From Candidatus Wallbacteria bacterium (lineage in GTDB: Bacteria > Muiribacteriota > JAQTZZ01): DNA of 20,211 bases. The stretch's first letter is position 1. Each line of letters opens with the position of its first letter. Below, piece by piece: positions 1 to 6,491 of the stretch. The stretch spans positions 44,241 to 64,451 of the forward strand of contig JAQTZZ010000021.1 in the NCBI GenBank assembly GCA_028687545.1, in the 5' to 3' direction. A model generated the notes under the pieces. It did not search any database. It was given only the letters and a program-made list of their open reading frames with translations, and was not told the DNA's origin. The position numbers were made by a program, and so were the translations under genes.

Positions 1-1394
1 GTTGTGTCAAGTGCTGTGTATATGTGTCCGCTAACTGAGCCATCCCCGGAGGCTTTGCTCCAAGTCCCACCAGTCACGGCCGCTGCAGTGCTGTCTGAGT
101 AATGTGCTGTTGCAGTGATGCCCGAAAGCTCATAAGTTCCACCGGTAGTTAAATTGATCGTGTTTGGACTTAAAGTGATACTGGAAAGAGTTGGAATCAC
201 TAAACTGGGATTTGTAGTCACGATCAAAGCCAAGGATTTTGCACTTTCTCCTGATGAGTTGACCGCTGACACCTCCATGGTATAAACAGTTTCTGCACTC
301 AAACCTGTGATATTTTTCGAATTTGTGGTGGCTGTGTCATATAAGGTACCGTCTTTATAGACATTGTAACTCGTCGCTTCGCTAACAGAACTCCAGGAAA
401 GCGTAAAACTCGTATCTGATCTATTGCTTGCAGAAAGACCAGTTGGAGGTATGGGAGCAGCTAAGGTGAAAGTAACGCTCAAATCAGCAGTCTTAGTTAT
501 CCCGTTCCTGGTCAGGCTGGCGGTCAGTATTGCTGAACCTGATGTACTAAGAGCTGTGTAAGTACTTCCGCTCACTGTTCCATCGCCGCTCTTCTTCGAC
601 CAGGTTGGTTTGTACGATGTATTCGAAGTCCCATCAGTGTAAGCAGCTGTAACCGTGATATTCGAAAGGTTGTAAGTAGCGCCTGTATTCATAGTTAATG
701 AAGAGGGCAAGATGGACAGGCTATTCAATACTCTGCTGTCAACGCTATATTCCAAGATGCCCTGATTTTGCATATAGATCCAATACCCATGAAATGGGTC
801 AAGATTACTCAGCGTGGAAAAGTCGATCGCAGAATTGAACATAAAGGTCCGGAAGCCTTCATTTCCTTCGTCAGCCGGGCTGCGGTAAAAACCTATGATA
901 TATTTTGCTGTTCCCCCGGATTCAGGATGCAGGAGAAAATCTACGACTGTGCCGGTCTGATCCAGGGCGGTGGGCAGCTGATTGTTGTCAACCAGCCAGT
1001 ACCCAATCAGATTCCAGCCGTAAGCCATGGTCCAGGTTTGGGTGGTAGAAACTGCTGTGCCTTGTACTTCCAGATTAGCATCTGCAGTCATATATACCCA
1101 GTAGCCGTGATACCCATCCATTGTTTTAAGAGTAGAGAAGTCGCGCATGTTTTCGATGTTTACATAAGTGCGGAATCCCTCAGTGCCTTCATCAGCAGGC
1201 AGGCGGAAGAATCCCATCACATATTTCATGTCCGGTACGCTTGAGAAAATCACCTCGATTGATTCGCTGGGTGGCTTAACTCCCAATGAAATCAAGTTCC
1301 AGCCCTGTTTAAGTGGAATAATACCGGAATGACTTGTGGATACGGAAAGCACCATGATCAAGAATGCCAGTGCCAGCCTAAAATATTTACTCAT
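1..1394 (-). CDS. Secreted multidomain protein with tandem GWN repeats, Ig-like and FN3 domains (partial, 3' end off window)
   Basis: The frame is open from ATG 1394 to the window edge (464 complete codons, no stop). Residues 1-23 form a signal peptide (short basic start, hydrophobic LALAFLIMVL core). Two related modules follow, at about residues 31-108 and 126-212. Each begins with GWNLI and contains (L/S)PADEG-EGFRT, then DFSTL and HGYW(V/I)YM. Next come a bacterial Ig-like domain (about 223-309), a fibronectin type III domain (about 313-397, with TLSWSSV and YNVYKDG) and a second Ig-like domain from about 403, cut by the edge. The two Ig-like domains share the TWSK-SGDG-VSG-YTAL pattern. 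A purine-rich ribosome site (GGGAGGGGAG) precedes the ATG. The architecture suggests a cell-surface or extracellular adhesive or structural protein. The ligand is unknown, and I do not recognise the GWN module as a named family. The true C-terminus and any anchor lie outside the window. Confidence 0.85.
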   Translation of the reverse strand, partial: MSKYFRLALAFLIMVLSVSTSHSGIIPLKQGWNLISLGVKPPSESIEVIFSSVPDMKYVMGFFRLPADEGTEGFRTYVNIENMRDFSTLKTMDGYHGYWVYMTADANLEVQGTAVSTTQTWTMAYGWNLIGYWLVDNNQLPTALDQTGTVVDFLLHPESGGTAKYIIGFYRSPADEGNEGFRTFMFNSAIDFSTLSNLDPFHGYWIYMQNQGILEYSVDSRVLNSLSILPSSLTMNTGATYNLSNITVTAAYTDGTSNTSYKPTWSKKSGDGTVSGSTYTALSTSGSAILTASLTRNGITKTADLSVTFTLAAPIPPTGLSASNRSDTSFTLSWSSVSEATSYNVYKDGTLYDTATTNSKNITGLSAETVYTMEVSAVNSSGESAKSLALIVTTNPSLVIPTLSSITLSPNTINLTTGGTYELSGITATAHYSDSTAAAVTGGTWSKASGDGSVSGHIYTALDT

Positions 1395-1538
1395 TCTCCC
1401 CTCCCACAGGTTTATCGAAGACATTAAATAAAAATGCCAAGCCAAACATTTGTGATTGCTTATGGACGGAGATAATAAACTGATGAATTCTAGCTGTCCG
1501 CCGGCAACAGATTAGCTGAAACAGAAACAAATATCAAA

Positions 1539-1793
1539 TTGTTCATAAAACTCGTCTCTACCCTTTTTTTCCATAGATTCAGTCTGCCGCTGCTGATCAA
1601 TGAAATTCAATATGCCCCGGAGATTCTTCCCCATATCAAGATGATGGTCGATCAGGACCATCGATCAGGAGCGTTCTGGCTAACAGGCTTACAGCAGTTT
1701 CATCTGATGAAAGGTGTTTCGGAATCATTGGCTGGACGGGTCGGTGTAGTCCAGCTTCTAAGAAGGACATCTTTTCACATCAGCTGGAAATAA
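1539..1793 (+). pseudogene. Remnant of a DUF4143/AAA_14-type ATPase gene
   Basis: The 1395-1808 gap holds one recognisable fragment. Its translation reads LLINEIQYAPEILPHIK, then FWLTG-QQFHLMKGVSESLAGRV. This matches the Walker B to sensor segment of the AAA_14/DUF4143 family, where the usual text is (I/L)IDEIQYAPELLPYIK and LTGSQQF-LM-GVSESLAGRV. The Walker B aspartate is Asn here. No Walker A motif lies upstream: an in-frame TAG occurs at 1491-1493 and the preceding codons do not resemble the family. The family text also stops abruptly before the C-terminal DUF4143 domain, at a TAA ending about 1793. Intact members are roughly 400 residues; about 60 survive. The only usable start is a TTG. 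This is a decayed piece of a commonly mobile, horizontally spread gene rather than a functional ATPase. The rest of the gap (1395-1538) holds only the 5' region of the secreted-protein gene. Confidence 0.65.
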
Positions 1794-1802
1794 GTTTATA
1801 AT
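1774..1802 (+). promoter_or_regulatory. Sigma-70-type promoter for the GIDE-like gene
   Basis: A -35 box TTCACA (1774-1779) and a perfect -10 box TATAAT (1797-1802) are separated by 17 bases. The expected start of transcription, about 7 bases past the -10 box, is at about 1809, the A of the ATG at 1809. The message would then be leaderless, which fits the lack of a Shine-Dalgarno sequence. The promoter overlaps the end of the ATPase remnant. It is predicted from sequence only. Confidence 0.5.
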
Positions 1803-1808
1803 GTGTGC

Positions 1809-2936
1809 ATGCAATCGAGAATCCTGAGCATCCTTTTTCTGACCCTGGCCTCAGCAAACCTTTATGCATACCTGCCTGTCAATCATTCAGGAGACAAAAG
1901 CGATCCTGAGGCAGTACTGATTCTGATTGCAGCAGTGCTCTCTGCACTTTCGATTTTCCTGATCAGGGAAGGATTCAAATCTTTCAAACTGAAAAGGACG
2001 ATCGAAAACATCCCTACCTCCAGGATCAGGTCCATTGCGATGGGAGGCCTGGTGGAAATCAAGGGGAAAATCTGCGGAGGACAGCCGATGCTGTCTCCCC
2101 TGTGCAGGGAGCAATGCGTATATTACAGCTTTGATGTTGTGAGCGGCAGCGGCAAGCACAAAGAAACAGTAGCCACAGGCAACTCGACTGAACCGTTCTA
2201 CCTGACTGACGGCACAGGGGTGCTGCTGATAGAACCGACTTTCGATACAAGTTCTTTCCACAAGGATTTCAAATACAGCGGTACATTCGGGAAACCCGAA
2301 CTTCTGAAGGCCTTTCTTAAAAAACAAGGTTTCGATACTGCGCTGACTCAAATTAACACTTGTGAAATCAGACTGATAATTGGAAATCCTTTATACCTGC
2401 TGGGGGCAGTAGAACCATATCAGCCCGCGCCTGTCAAACCGCTGCTTGATTTCATCGGAAGCCGGACAGAGGAAGAATCCGTCCATCTGATCGAAGATTT
2501 TTTGTTGAATGATTTCCTCGACCTGCTAGGCATCGAAAGCAGCGGGATCGCTGAATTATCCAAAATGCTGCGCAGAATCACCTGCCTTGATTCCATCAGA
2601 GGACCTGACGGTGTGAGTGACCTGAAAAAAAATCTGGAACTGGAAGCTGAAACAAAAACACGGCTTTGCAGAGATCAGGCCAATGACTTGTTTGTAGTGG
2701 ATGAATCAGGAGAAGACAGCCTGAAAAAAAGGCTTTTTCTGAGCGAAGCAGGGTACCTTTCCAGCGGTGGAGCAGCAACATTTATCTGCCTGTTCCTGGT
2801 CTGGTCAAGTCCACTGGTTTTTATAGGCTTTCTGATCCTTCAGCTAACTGCCATCCTGTTCTTCGGCCTGCATAAAATCGACGAAAAAAGGCAGCTGGAA
2901 AGCCTGAAGAGAAAATACGGACAATTCAAATCTTAA
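1809..2936 (+). CDS. GIDE-like domain membrane protein
   Basis: The protein has about 375 residues. The N-terminus (SILFLTLASANLYA) looks like a signal peptide. A transmembrane helix follows (EAVLILIAAVLSALSIFLI). Next is a soluble region opening with IENIPTSRIRSIAMGGLVEIKG and a CVYYSFDV motif, which resembles the GIDE/MULAN-type domain found in bacterial membrane proteins as well as in eukaryotic E3 ligases. No RING finger is present, so no ligase activity is implied. Two hydrophobic helices near residues 320-356 and a basic tail (LKRKYGQFKS) end the protein. An alternative GTG start at 1803 adds two residues. I prefer ATG 1809 because the upstream promoter predicts transcription starting there. 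The gene ends tail to tail with rnhC, overlapping by 11 bases. Function is unknown; membrane location is well supported. Confidence 0.65.
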   Translation: MQSRILSILFLTLASANLYAYLPVNHSGDKSDPEAVLILIAAVLSALSIFLIREGFKSFKLKRTIENIPTSRIRSIAMGGLVEIKGKICGGQPMLSPLCREQCVYYSFDVVSGSGKHKETVATGNSTEPFYLTDGTGVLLIEPTFDTSSFHKDFKYSGTFGKPELLKAFLKKQGFDTALTQINTCEIRLIIGNPLYLLGAVEPYQPAPVKPLLDFIGSRTEEESVHLIEDFLLNDFLDLLGIESSGIAELSKMLRRITCLDSIRGPDGVSDLKKNLELEAETKTRLCRDQANDLFVVDESGEDSLKKRLFLSEAGYLSSGGAATFICLFLVWSSPLVFIGFLILQLTAILFFGLHKIDEKRQLESLKRKYGQFKS

Positions 2937-3765
2937 AATGCGCTTTGGCGATTTTGCGGAAGAACTCTGCACCGCGTTCGGCTTTGATTTTCCTTGCGAA
3001 CGCCTGGGTTTCATTGGAACATCCCAGCGGCAGCTTCAGGCCTTCCCTGTTCCCCAGGACATACACCCTGCGTACGAATTCATCTCTGGCCAGAATTGAG
3101 GCGGCAGCAACTGCCATGTCCTCTTCCCCCTTGGTGCGCTGAATGATTCTGAGATCACCCTTTTTGTTTTTGAGGGCATTTTCCAGGACGTGTTCTCCAG
3201 CGAACTGGTCAAAGATCGCCGCAGTAGCTTCTGATTTAGAGAGCAGATTCTCGCAGACCTTGGAATGTCCCCAGGCCAGCAGACGGTTGAGGTTCTGGAA
3301 TTTCTCGTAAAGTTCATTATATTTTTCCGGACCGATCGCCACCACATCATGCGGAGCGTTTTTGCGCACGAATATGGCCAGTTCACGGATCACTGGAGGC
3401 GACAGTTCCTTGCTGTCCCTGACTCCTTCGGCGAAAAACCTGGACAGGTTCTTTTTATCAAGCGTTACCCCTGCTATCACCAGGGGTCCGAACAGATCGC
3501 CCTTGCCAGCTTCGTCAATGCCCATCCAGCAGTCAGCAGGAGCTTCAGGCGGCATAAGGATTTCCTGTTCAAACAGCATTTTCAGGATCAGTTCATGTTC
3601 CTTACCCTGAATCAGGAATTTGCCGGATTCATAAAGCGTGGCAGTGATTTTTTCGTACTTGGCCTGGAAAACAGTGTACTGGGGTTTGGTAAAGTTGAAT
3701 TCACAGCGCTCCAGCAGGTCACGAACTGACTTGAATTTGACGGTAGGTAGATTGAAAGCCGGCAT
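2926..3765 (-). CDS. rnhC: Ribonuclease HIII
   Basis: This enzyme cuts the RNA strand of RNA-DNA hybrids in the cytoplasm, removing R-loops and misincorporated ribonucleotides. The N-terminal about 75 residues match the TBP-like substrate-binding domain that separates HIII from HII. The catalytic domain starts with GIDEAGKGD (Asp84, Glu85), the HIII form of the type 2 RNase H signature. A further acidic site lies in IFDQFAG (Asp186), and the TKGEED...AVAAASILARDEF stretch near residues 211-230 is the conserved C-terminal active-site helix. The length of 279 residues is close to the usual 290-310. An upstream out-of-frame ATG exists; the ATG at 3765 gives the family N-terminus, though without a clear ribosome site. 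The 3' end overlaps the convergent GIDE-like gene. Confidence 0.93.
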   Translation of the reverse strand: MPAFNLPTVKFKSVRDLLERCEFNFTKPQYTVFQAKYEKITATLYESGKFLIQGKEHELILKMLFEQEILMPPEAPADCWMGIDEAGKGDLFGPLVIAGVTLDKKNLSRFFAEGVRDSKELSPPVIRELAIFVRKNAPHDVVAIGPEKYNELYEKFQNLNRLLAWGHSKVCENLLSKSEATAAIFDQFAGEHVLENALKNKKGDLRIIQRTKGEEDMAVAAASILARDEFVRRVYVLGNREGLKLPLGCSNETQAFARKIKAERGAEFFRKIAKAHFKI

Positions 3766-3853
3766 GGGTCCATTTTATCACGAAATCCTCCCATTGCACA
3801 GGAAATCAGCCGATTTATTCAAACCGGGCCTGAAGCTATAGCTTCTCCAGAAT

Positions 3854-3882
3854 TTGCATTTTACAGCCACTTTGGATAAAAT
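3854..3882 (+). promoter_or_regulatory. Sigma-70-type promoter for kamDE
   Basis: The -35 box TTGCAT (3854-3859) and the -10 box TAAAAT (3877-3882) are separated by exactly 17 bases, 36 bases before the kamD ATG. A GGGAG ribosome site lies just upstream of that ATG. No operator-like palindrome is visible between promoter and gene. Confidence 0.5.
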
Positions 3883-3917
3883 AAGGCGAAATTTGGGATA
3901 AATTCGGGAGCCCGGGG

Positions 3918-5474
3918 ATGTCTAAGCTTTTCCTTGATCTGCAAAAAGTCAACGAATGCCGCGAACTGGCCCGCAGCGTCACCGGGCAGGTACAGCAGTT
4001 CATCGATAAACACACCACTGTTACAGTGGAACGGGCTACACTCCGCCTTCTGGGACTGGATGGAGTTGATCAGGAAGGTGTGCCTTTTCCCAATCTGATT
4101 GTGAAACATCTGTCAAAAAAAATTCCCGAAGGGGTCAGCACCTTCTTTGTGAACGGCCTCCTGCGTTACAACGTGCCTCCAGAGGAGCTGGCCAGACAGG
4201 TCGCGCTCGGCAAAATCGATCTGAACATTGAACCGATGCTGCCATTAGACGAAATCCTCGCAGAGGCCCGGAAGATCGCAAACACCACTCGTCATACCAT
4301 CCTGGAGAACAGGAGTTTCAGGGAAAAACGTCTCAAGTCACTGCCTGAACTCAAGAAACCCTGGCTCTATGTGATCGTGGCAACCGGAAATATTTACGAA
4401 GACGTGGTTCAGGCTACTGCAGCCGCTCAGCAGGGAGCCGATATCATTGCAGTGATCCGTACCACAGGCCAGAGCCTGCTCGATTACGTGCCTTATGGCG
4501 CTACCACTATGGGATTCGGCGGGACATACGCCACCCAGGAAAATTTCCGCATCATGCGCAAAGCGCTTGACGAAACCGGTAAAAAGATCAAAAAATATAT
4601 CAGGCAGGTCAATTACTGCTCCGGGCTCTGCATGCCGGAGATCGCCGCCATGGGAGCGCTGGAACGGCTGGACATGATGCTCAATGATTCCATGTATGGC
4701 ATCCTGTTCCGCGATATCAACCCGCGCCGTACCTTTGTGGACCAGCATTTTTCCAGGATGATCAATGCCTTGTCAGGCATTATCATCAATACAGGGGAAG
4801 ATAATTATCTGACGACCTCAGATGCGATCGAAAAAGCATTTACAGTACTCGCCTCAGATTTCATCAATGAACAGTTTGCTTTCAGATCCGGCATGAAAGA
4901 GGAACTGCTCGGCCTCGGCCACGCTTTTGAGATGAATCCGGATGTGGAGGACGGCTTCCTGCTGGAACTTTCCCAGGCTCTCCTGATCCGGGAAATTTTT
5001 CCGAATCATCCTCTCAAATACATGCCACCCACGAAGTTCATGAGCGGAGACATCTTCAAAGGTTATCTGATGAATGCCATGTTCAATCTGGCAGCCATCA
5101 TGACCAACCAGGGAATCCAGCTTCTCGGGATGTTGACTGAGGCCATGCATACTCCTTTCATGCAGGACCGCTTCCTGGCAATTAAAAACGCCAAATACAT
5201 CATGGAAAACTGCCGCCATCTCGGAGAAGAAGTGAGCTACAGACCTGACGGACGGATCGTGGGCAGGGCCAGGCAGGTTCTGGATGAAACACATGACTTT
5301 CTGAAACTGATCAATGAGATCGGACTGTTCACAGCCATTGAACGAGGCCTGTTCGCTGATATCAAGCGAAGCCCGGCAGGCGGTAAAGGCAGCGACGGGG
5401 TCTTTGAAAAAAGCGGAACCTATTTCAACCCCTTTTACAAGGTGTTTGAAGAAGAGCTGAAGGTGAGGTTCTAA
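3918..5474 (+). CDS. kamD: D-lysine / beta-lysine 5,6-aminomutase, alpha subunit
   Basis: KamD is the large TIM-barrel subunit of the adenosylcobalamin- and PLP-dependent mutase. It moves the terminal amino group of D-lysine (or L-beta-lysine) from C6 to C5 in anaerobic lysine fermentation. The protein is collinear with the known family and has the expected length (518 residues). Recognisable segments are the N-terminal ATLRLLGLDGVD and PFPNLIVKHL, the central QQGADIIAVIRTTGQSLLDY and YCSGLCMPEIAAMGALE, and a C-terminal GRIVGRARQV. The downstream gene encodes the matching B12-binding subunit. Its own promoter lies upstream. None of the other fermentation genes (3,5-diaminohexanoate dehydrogenase, keto-acid cleavage enzyme, the MutS-like or reactivase partner) is in this window. 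Confidence 0.95.
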   Translation: MSKLFLDLQKVNECRELARSVTGQVQQFIDKHTTVTVERATLRLLGLDGVDQEGVPFPNLIVKHLSKKIPEGVSTFFVNGLLRYNVPPEELARQVALGKIDLNIEPMLPLDEILAEARKIANTTRHTILENRSFREKRLKSLPELKKPWLYVIVATGNIYEDVVQATAAAQQGADIIAVIRTTGQSLLDYVPYGATTMGFGGTYATQENFRIMRKALDETGKKIKKYIRQVNYCSGLCMPEIAAMGALERLDMMLNDSMYGILFRDINPRRTFVDQHFSRMINALSGIIINTGEDNYLTTSDAIEKAFTVLASDFINEQFAFRSGMKEELLGLGHAFEMNPDVEDGFLLELSQALLIREIFPNHPLKYMPPTKFMSGDIFKGYLMNAMFNLAAIMTNQGIQLLGMLTEAMHTPFMQDRFLAIKNAKYIMENCRHLGEEVSYRPDGRIVGRARQVLDETHDFLKLINEIGLFTAIERGLFADIKRSPAGGKGSDGVFEKSGTYFNPFYKVFEEELKVRF

Positions 5475-5493
5475 TTGTGATATTAGTGCAAAC

Positions 5494-5616
5494 TGGCTTT
5501 TCAAAAATGCCAGAATGCTAGGCCTCACGAGTCTGCGCAAAGCGAGCCGTACTTAATCGTACGGTGAGCTGCGCAAGGCGAGTGAAACGACGCAGGCTGG
5601 TATTTTTCAAAAGCCA
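5494..5616. repeat. 123 bp inverted-repeat (MITE/REP-like) element between kamD and kamE
   Basis: Two 20-base terminal inverted repeats bound the element: 5494-5513 (TGGCTTTTCAAAAATGCC then AG) and 5597-5616. They match at 18 of 20 positions, and one of the two differences is a G-U wobble in RNA. Inside lies a perfect hairpin CCGTAC / GTACGG (5547-5552 and 5559-5564, loop TTAATC). It sits between two direct copies of CTGCGCAARGCGAG (5533-5546, 5569-5582). A CTGCG / CGCAG pair (5533-5537, 5591-5595) joins the two sides. The whole could fold as one long cruciform or RNA stem. No reading frame or transposase is present. The element ends immediately before the kamE ribosome site, so it lies in the shared kamDE transcript. 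Confidence 0.75.
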
Positions 5617-5618
5617 TT

Positions 5619-5624
5619 GGGAGG
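5619..5624 (+). promoter_or_regulatory. Ribosome binding site that fixes the kamE start
   Basis: GGGAGG lies 4 bases before ATG 5629. The in-frame TTG at 5617 would place the ribosome site inside the gene, so ATG 5629 is the better start. Confidence 0.7.
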
Positions 5625-5628
5625 CTTA

Positions 5629-6390
5629 ATGCGAATTCCGGTAGATCTGAAAAGCGTCAGACCTTACGGCGACACCCTGAACGACGGCGCCATGCAGCTT
5701 TCCTTCACACTGCCTGTACCTGAAGGAGCCAAAGCCAAGGAAGCAGCTCTGACTCTTTTGAAAAAAATGGGATTTTCTGAAGCCAGCATTGTCTGCCAGT
5801 CGGATCTGGGAAATAATTTCACTTACTTTGTGGCATACGGCAAGACTACGATTGACGTCGACTACCAGAACATCAAAGTAGTGGAGATCGAAACCAGGAA
5901 GATGGGGATGTATGAAATCAATGATTTCATCAAGAGCCATTTCAATCGGAAGCTCGTGGTAGTCGGTGCCTGCACTGGAGACGACGCGCACACTGTCGGT
6001 ATCGACGCCATCATGAACATGAAGGGTTACGCAGGTCACTATGGCCTTGAGCGATATTCTGAGATCGACGCCTACAATTTCGGTTCTCAGGTTCCCAACG
6101 AGGAACTGATCAGCAGAGCCAGAGAGAAAAACGCAGATGCGATTCTGGTTTCCCAGGTCGTCACTCAGAAAGATGCCCACATTAAAAATCTCACCCAGTT
6201 CATAGAAATCGCCGAAGCTGAAGACATCAGGGAACAAATGCTCCTGATCATCGGCGGGCCGAGAATCGATCACAAACTGGCGCTGGAACTGGGATTCGAC
6301 GCAGGATTCGGACCAGGGTCATTTGCGGACGATGTAGCTTCGTTTATCGTGGAAAAGCTGCTGGAAAGAAAGTCTGCGGTAAAGTCATAA
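5629..6390 (+). CDS. kamE: D-lysine / beta-lysine 5,6-aminomutase, beta subunit (B12-binding)
   Basis: KamE carries the Rossmann-like cobalamin domain and the lysine that binds PLP in the open form of the mutase. The B12 signature DxHxxG appears as DAHTVG, with the cobalt-ligating histidine at residue 121 counted from ATG 5629. Eleven residues later, in the MKGYAGHYGLERY segment, is the lysine matching the PLP-linking Lys of characterised KamE (His133/Lys144 numbering, same spacing). The N-terminal about 100 residues form the dimerisation domain. The C-terminal IIGGPRIDHKLA and GFGPGS segments complete the cobalamin fold. At 253 residues it is close to family size. It is co-directional with kamD but separated by an unusually long gap filled by the inverted-repeat element. 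Confidence 0.94.
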   Translation: MRIPVDLKSVRPYGDTLNDGAMQLSFTLPVPEGAKAKEAALTLLKKMGFSEASIVCQSDLGNNFTYFVAYGKTTIDVDYQNIKVVEIETRKMGMYEINDFIKSHFNRKLVVVGACTGDDAHTVGIDAIMNMKGYAGHYGLERYSEIDAYNFGSQVPNEELISRAREKNADAILVSQVVTQKDAHIKNLTQFIEIAEAEDIREQMLLIIGGPRIDHKLALELGFDAGFGPGSFADDVASFIVEKLLERKSAVKS

Positions 6391-6401
6391 AGACTTGAAC
6401 A

Positions 6402-6484
6402 GGTACGAGGTTCAGGGTTCGGGATTCGAGGCTCGGAGAGAAGTCAGAAATCCGACCCGTACCCCGCACCTCGGACCCCGAACC
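6402..6484. repeat. Heptanucleotide-repeat hairpin between convergent kamE and csaB
   Basis: The left arm (6402-6436) consists of five consecutive variants of the heptamer GGTTCGR (GGTACGA, GGTTCAG, GGTTCGG, GATTCGA, GGCTCGG). The right arm (6451-6484) reads the same way on the other strand (GGTTCGG, GGTCCGA, GGTGCGG, GGTACGG). The arms therefore form an imperfect inverted repeat of about 34 bases around a spacer of about 14 bases. It fills the gap between two converging genes and is followed by a T-rich stretch, so a two-way transcription terminator is plausible. The strict 7-base period, rather than mere dyad symmetry, is the distinctive trait. Confidence 0.7.
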
Positions 6485-6491
6485 ATTTTTA

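Noticed and set aside
768-1244. Plus-strand frame of 158 residues
   Set aside because: It is antisense to the secreted protein, whose minus frame has a signal peptide, repeats and recognisable domains.
1636-1680. Short dyad (ATGGTC-GATCAG-GACCAT) in the ATPase remnant
   Set aside because: Six-base arms inside former coding sequence; not long enough to separate from chance.
5617-5628. TTG start for kamE
   Set aside because: Starting at TTG would put the GGGAGG ribosome site inside the coding region; ATG 5629 is correctly spaced from it.
5626-6273. Minus-strand frame of 215 residues opposite kamE
   Set aside because: kamE on the plus strand has the B12 motif and PLP lysine; the antisense frame has no recognisable motif.
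6402-6484. CRISPR array
   Set aside because: The repeats are seven bases long, contiguous without spacers, and arranged as a hairpin.
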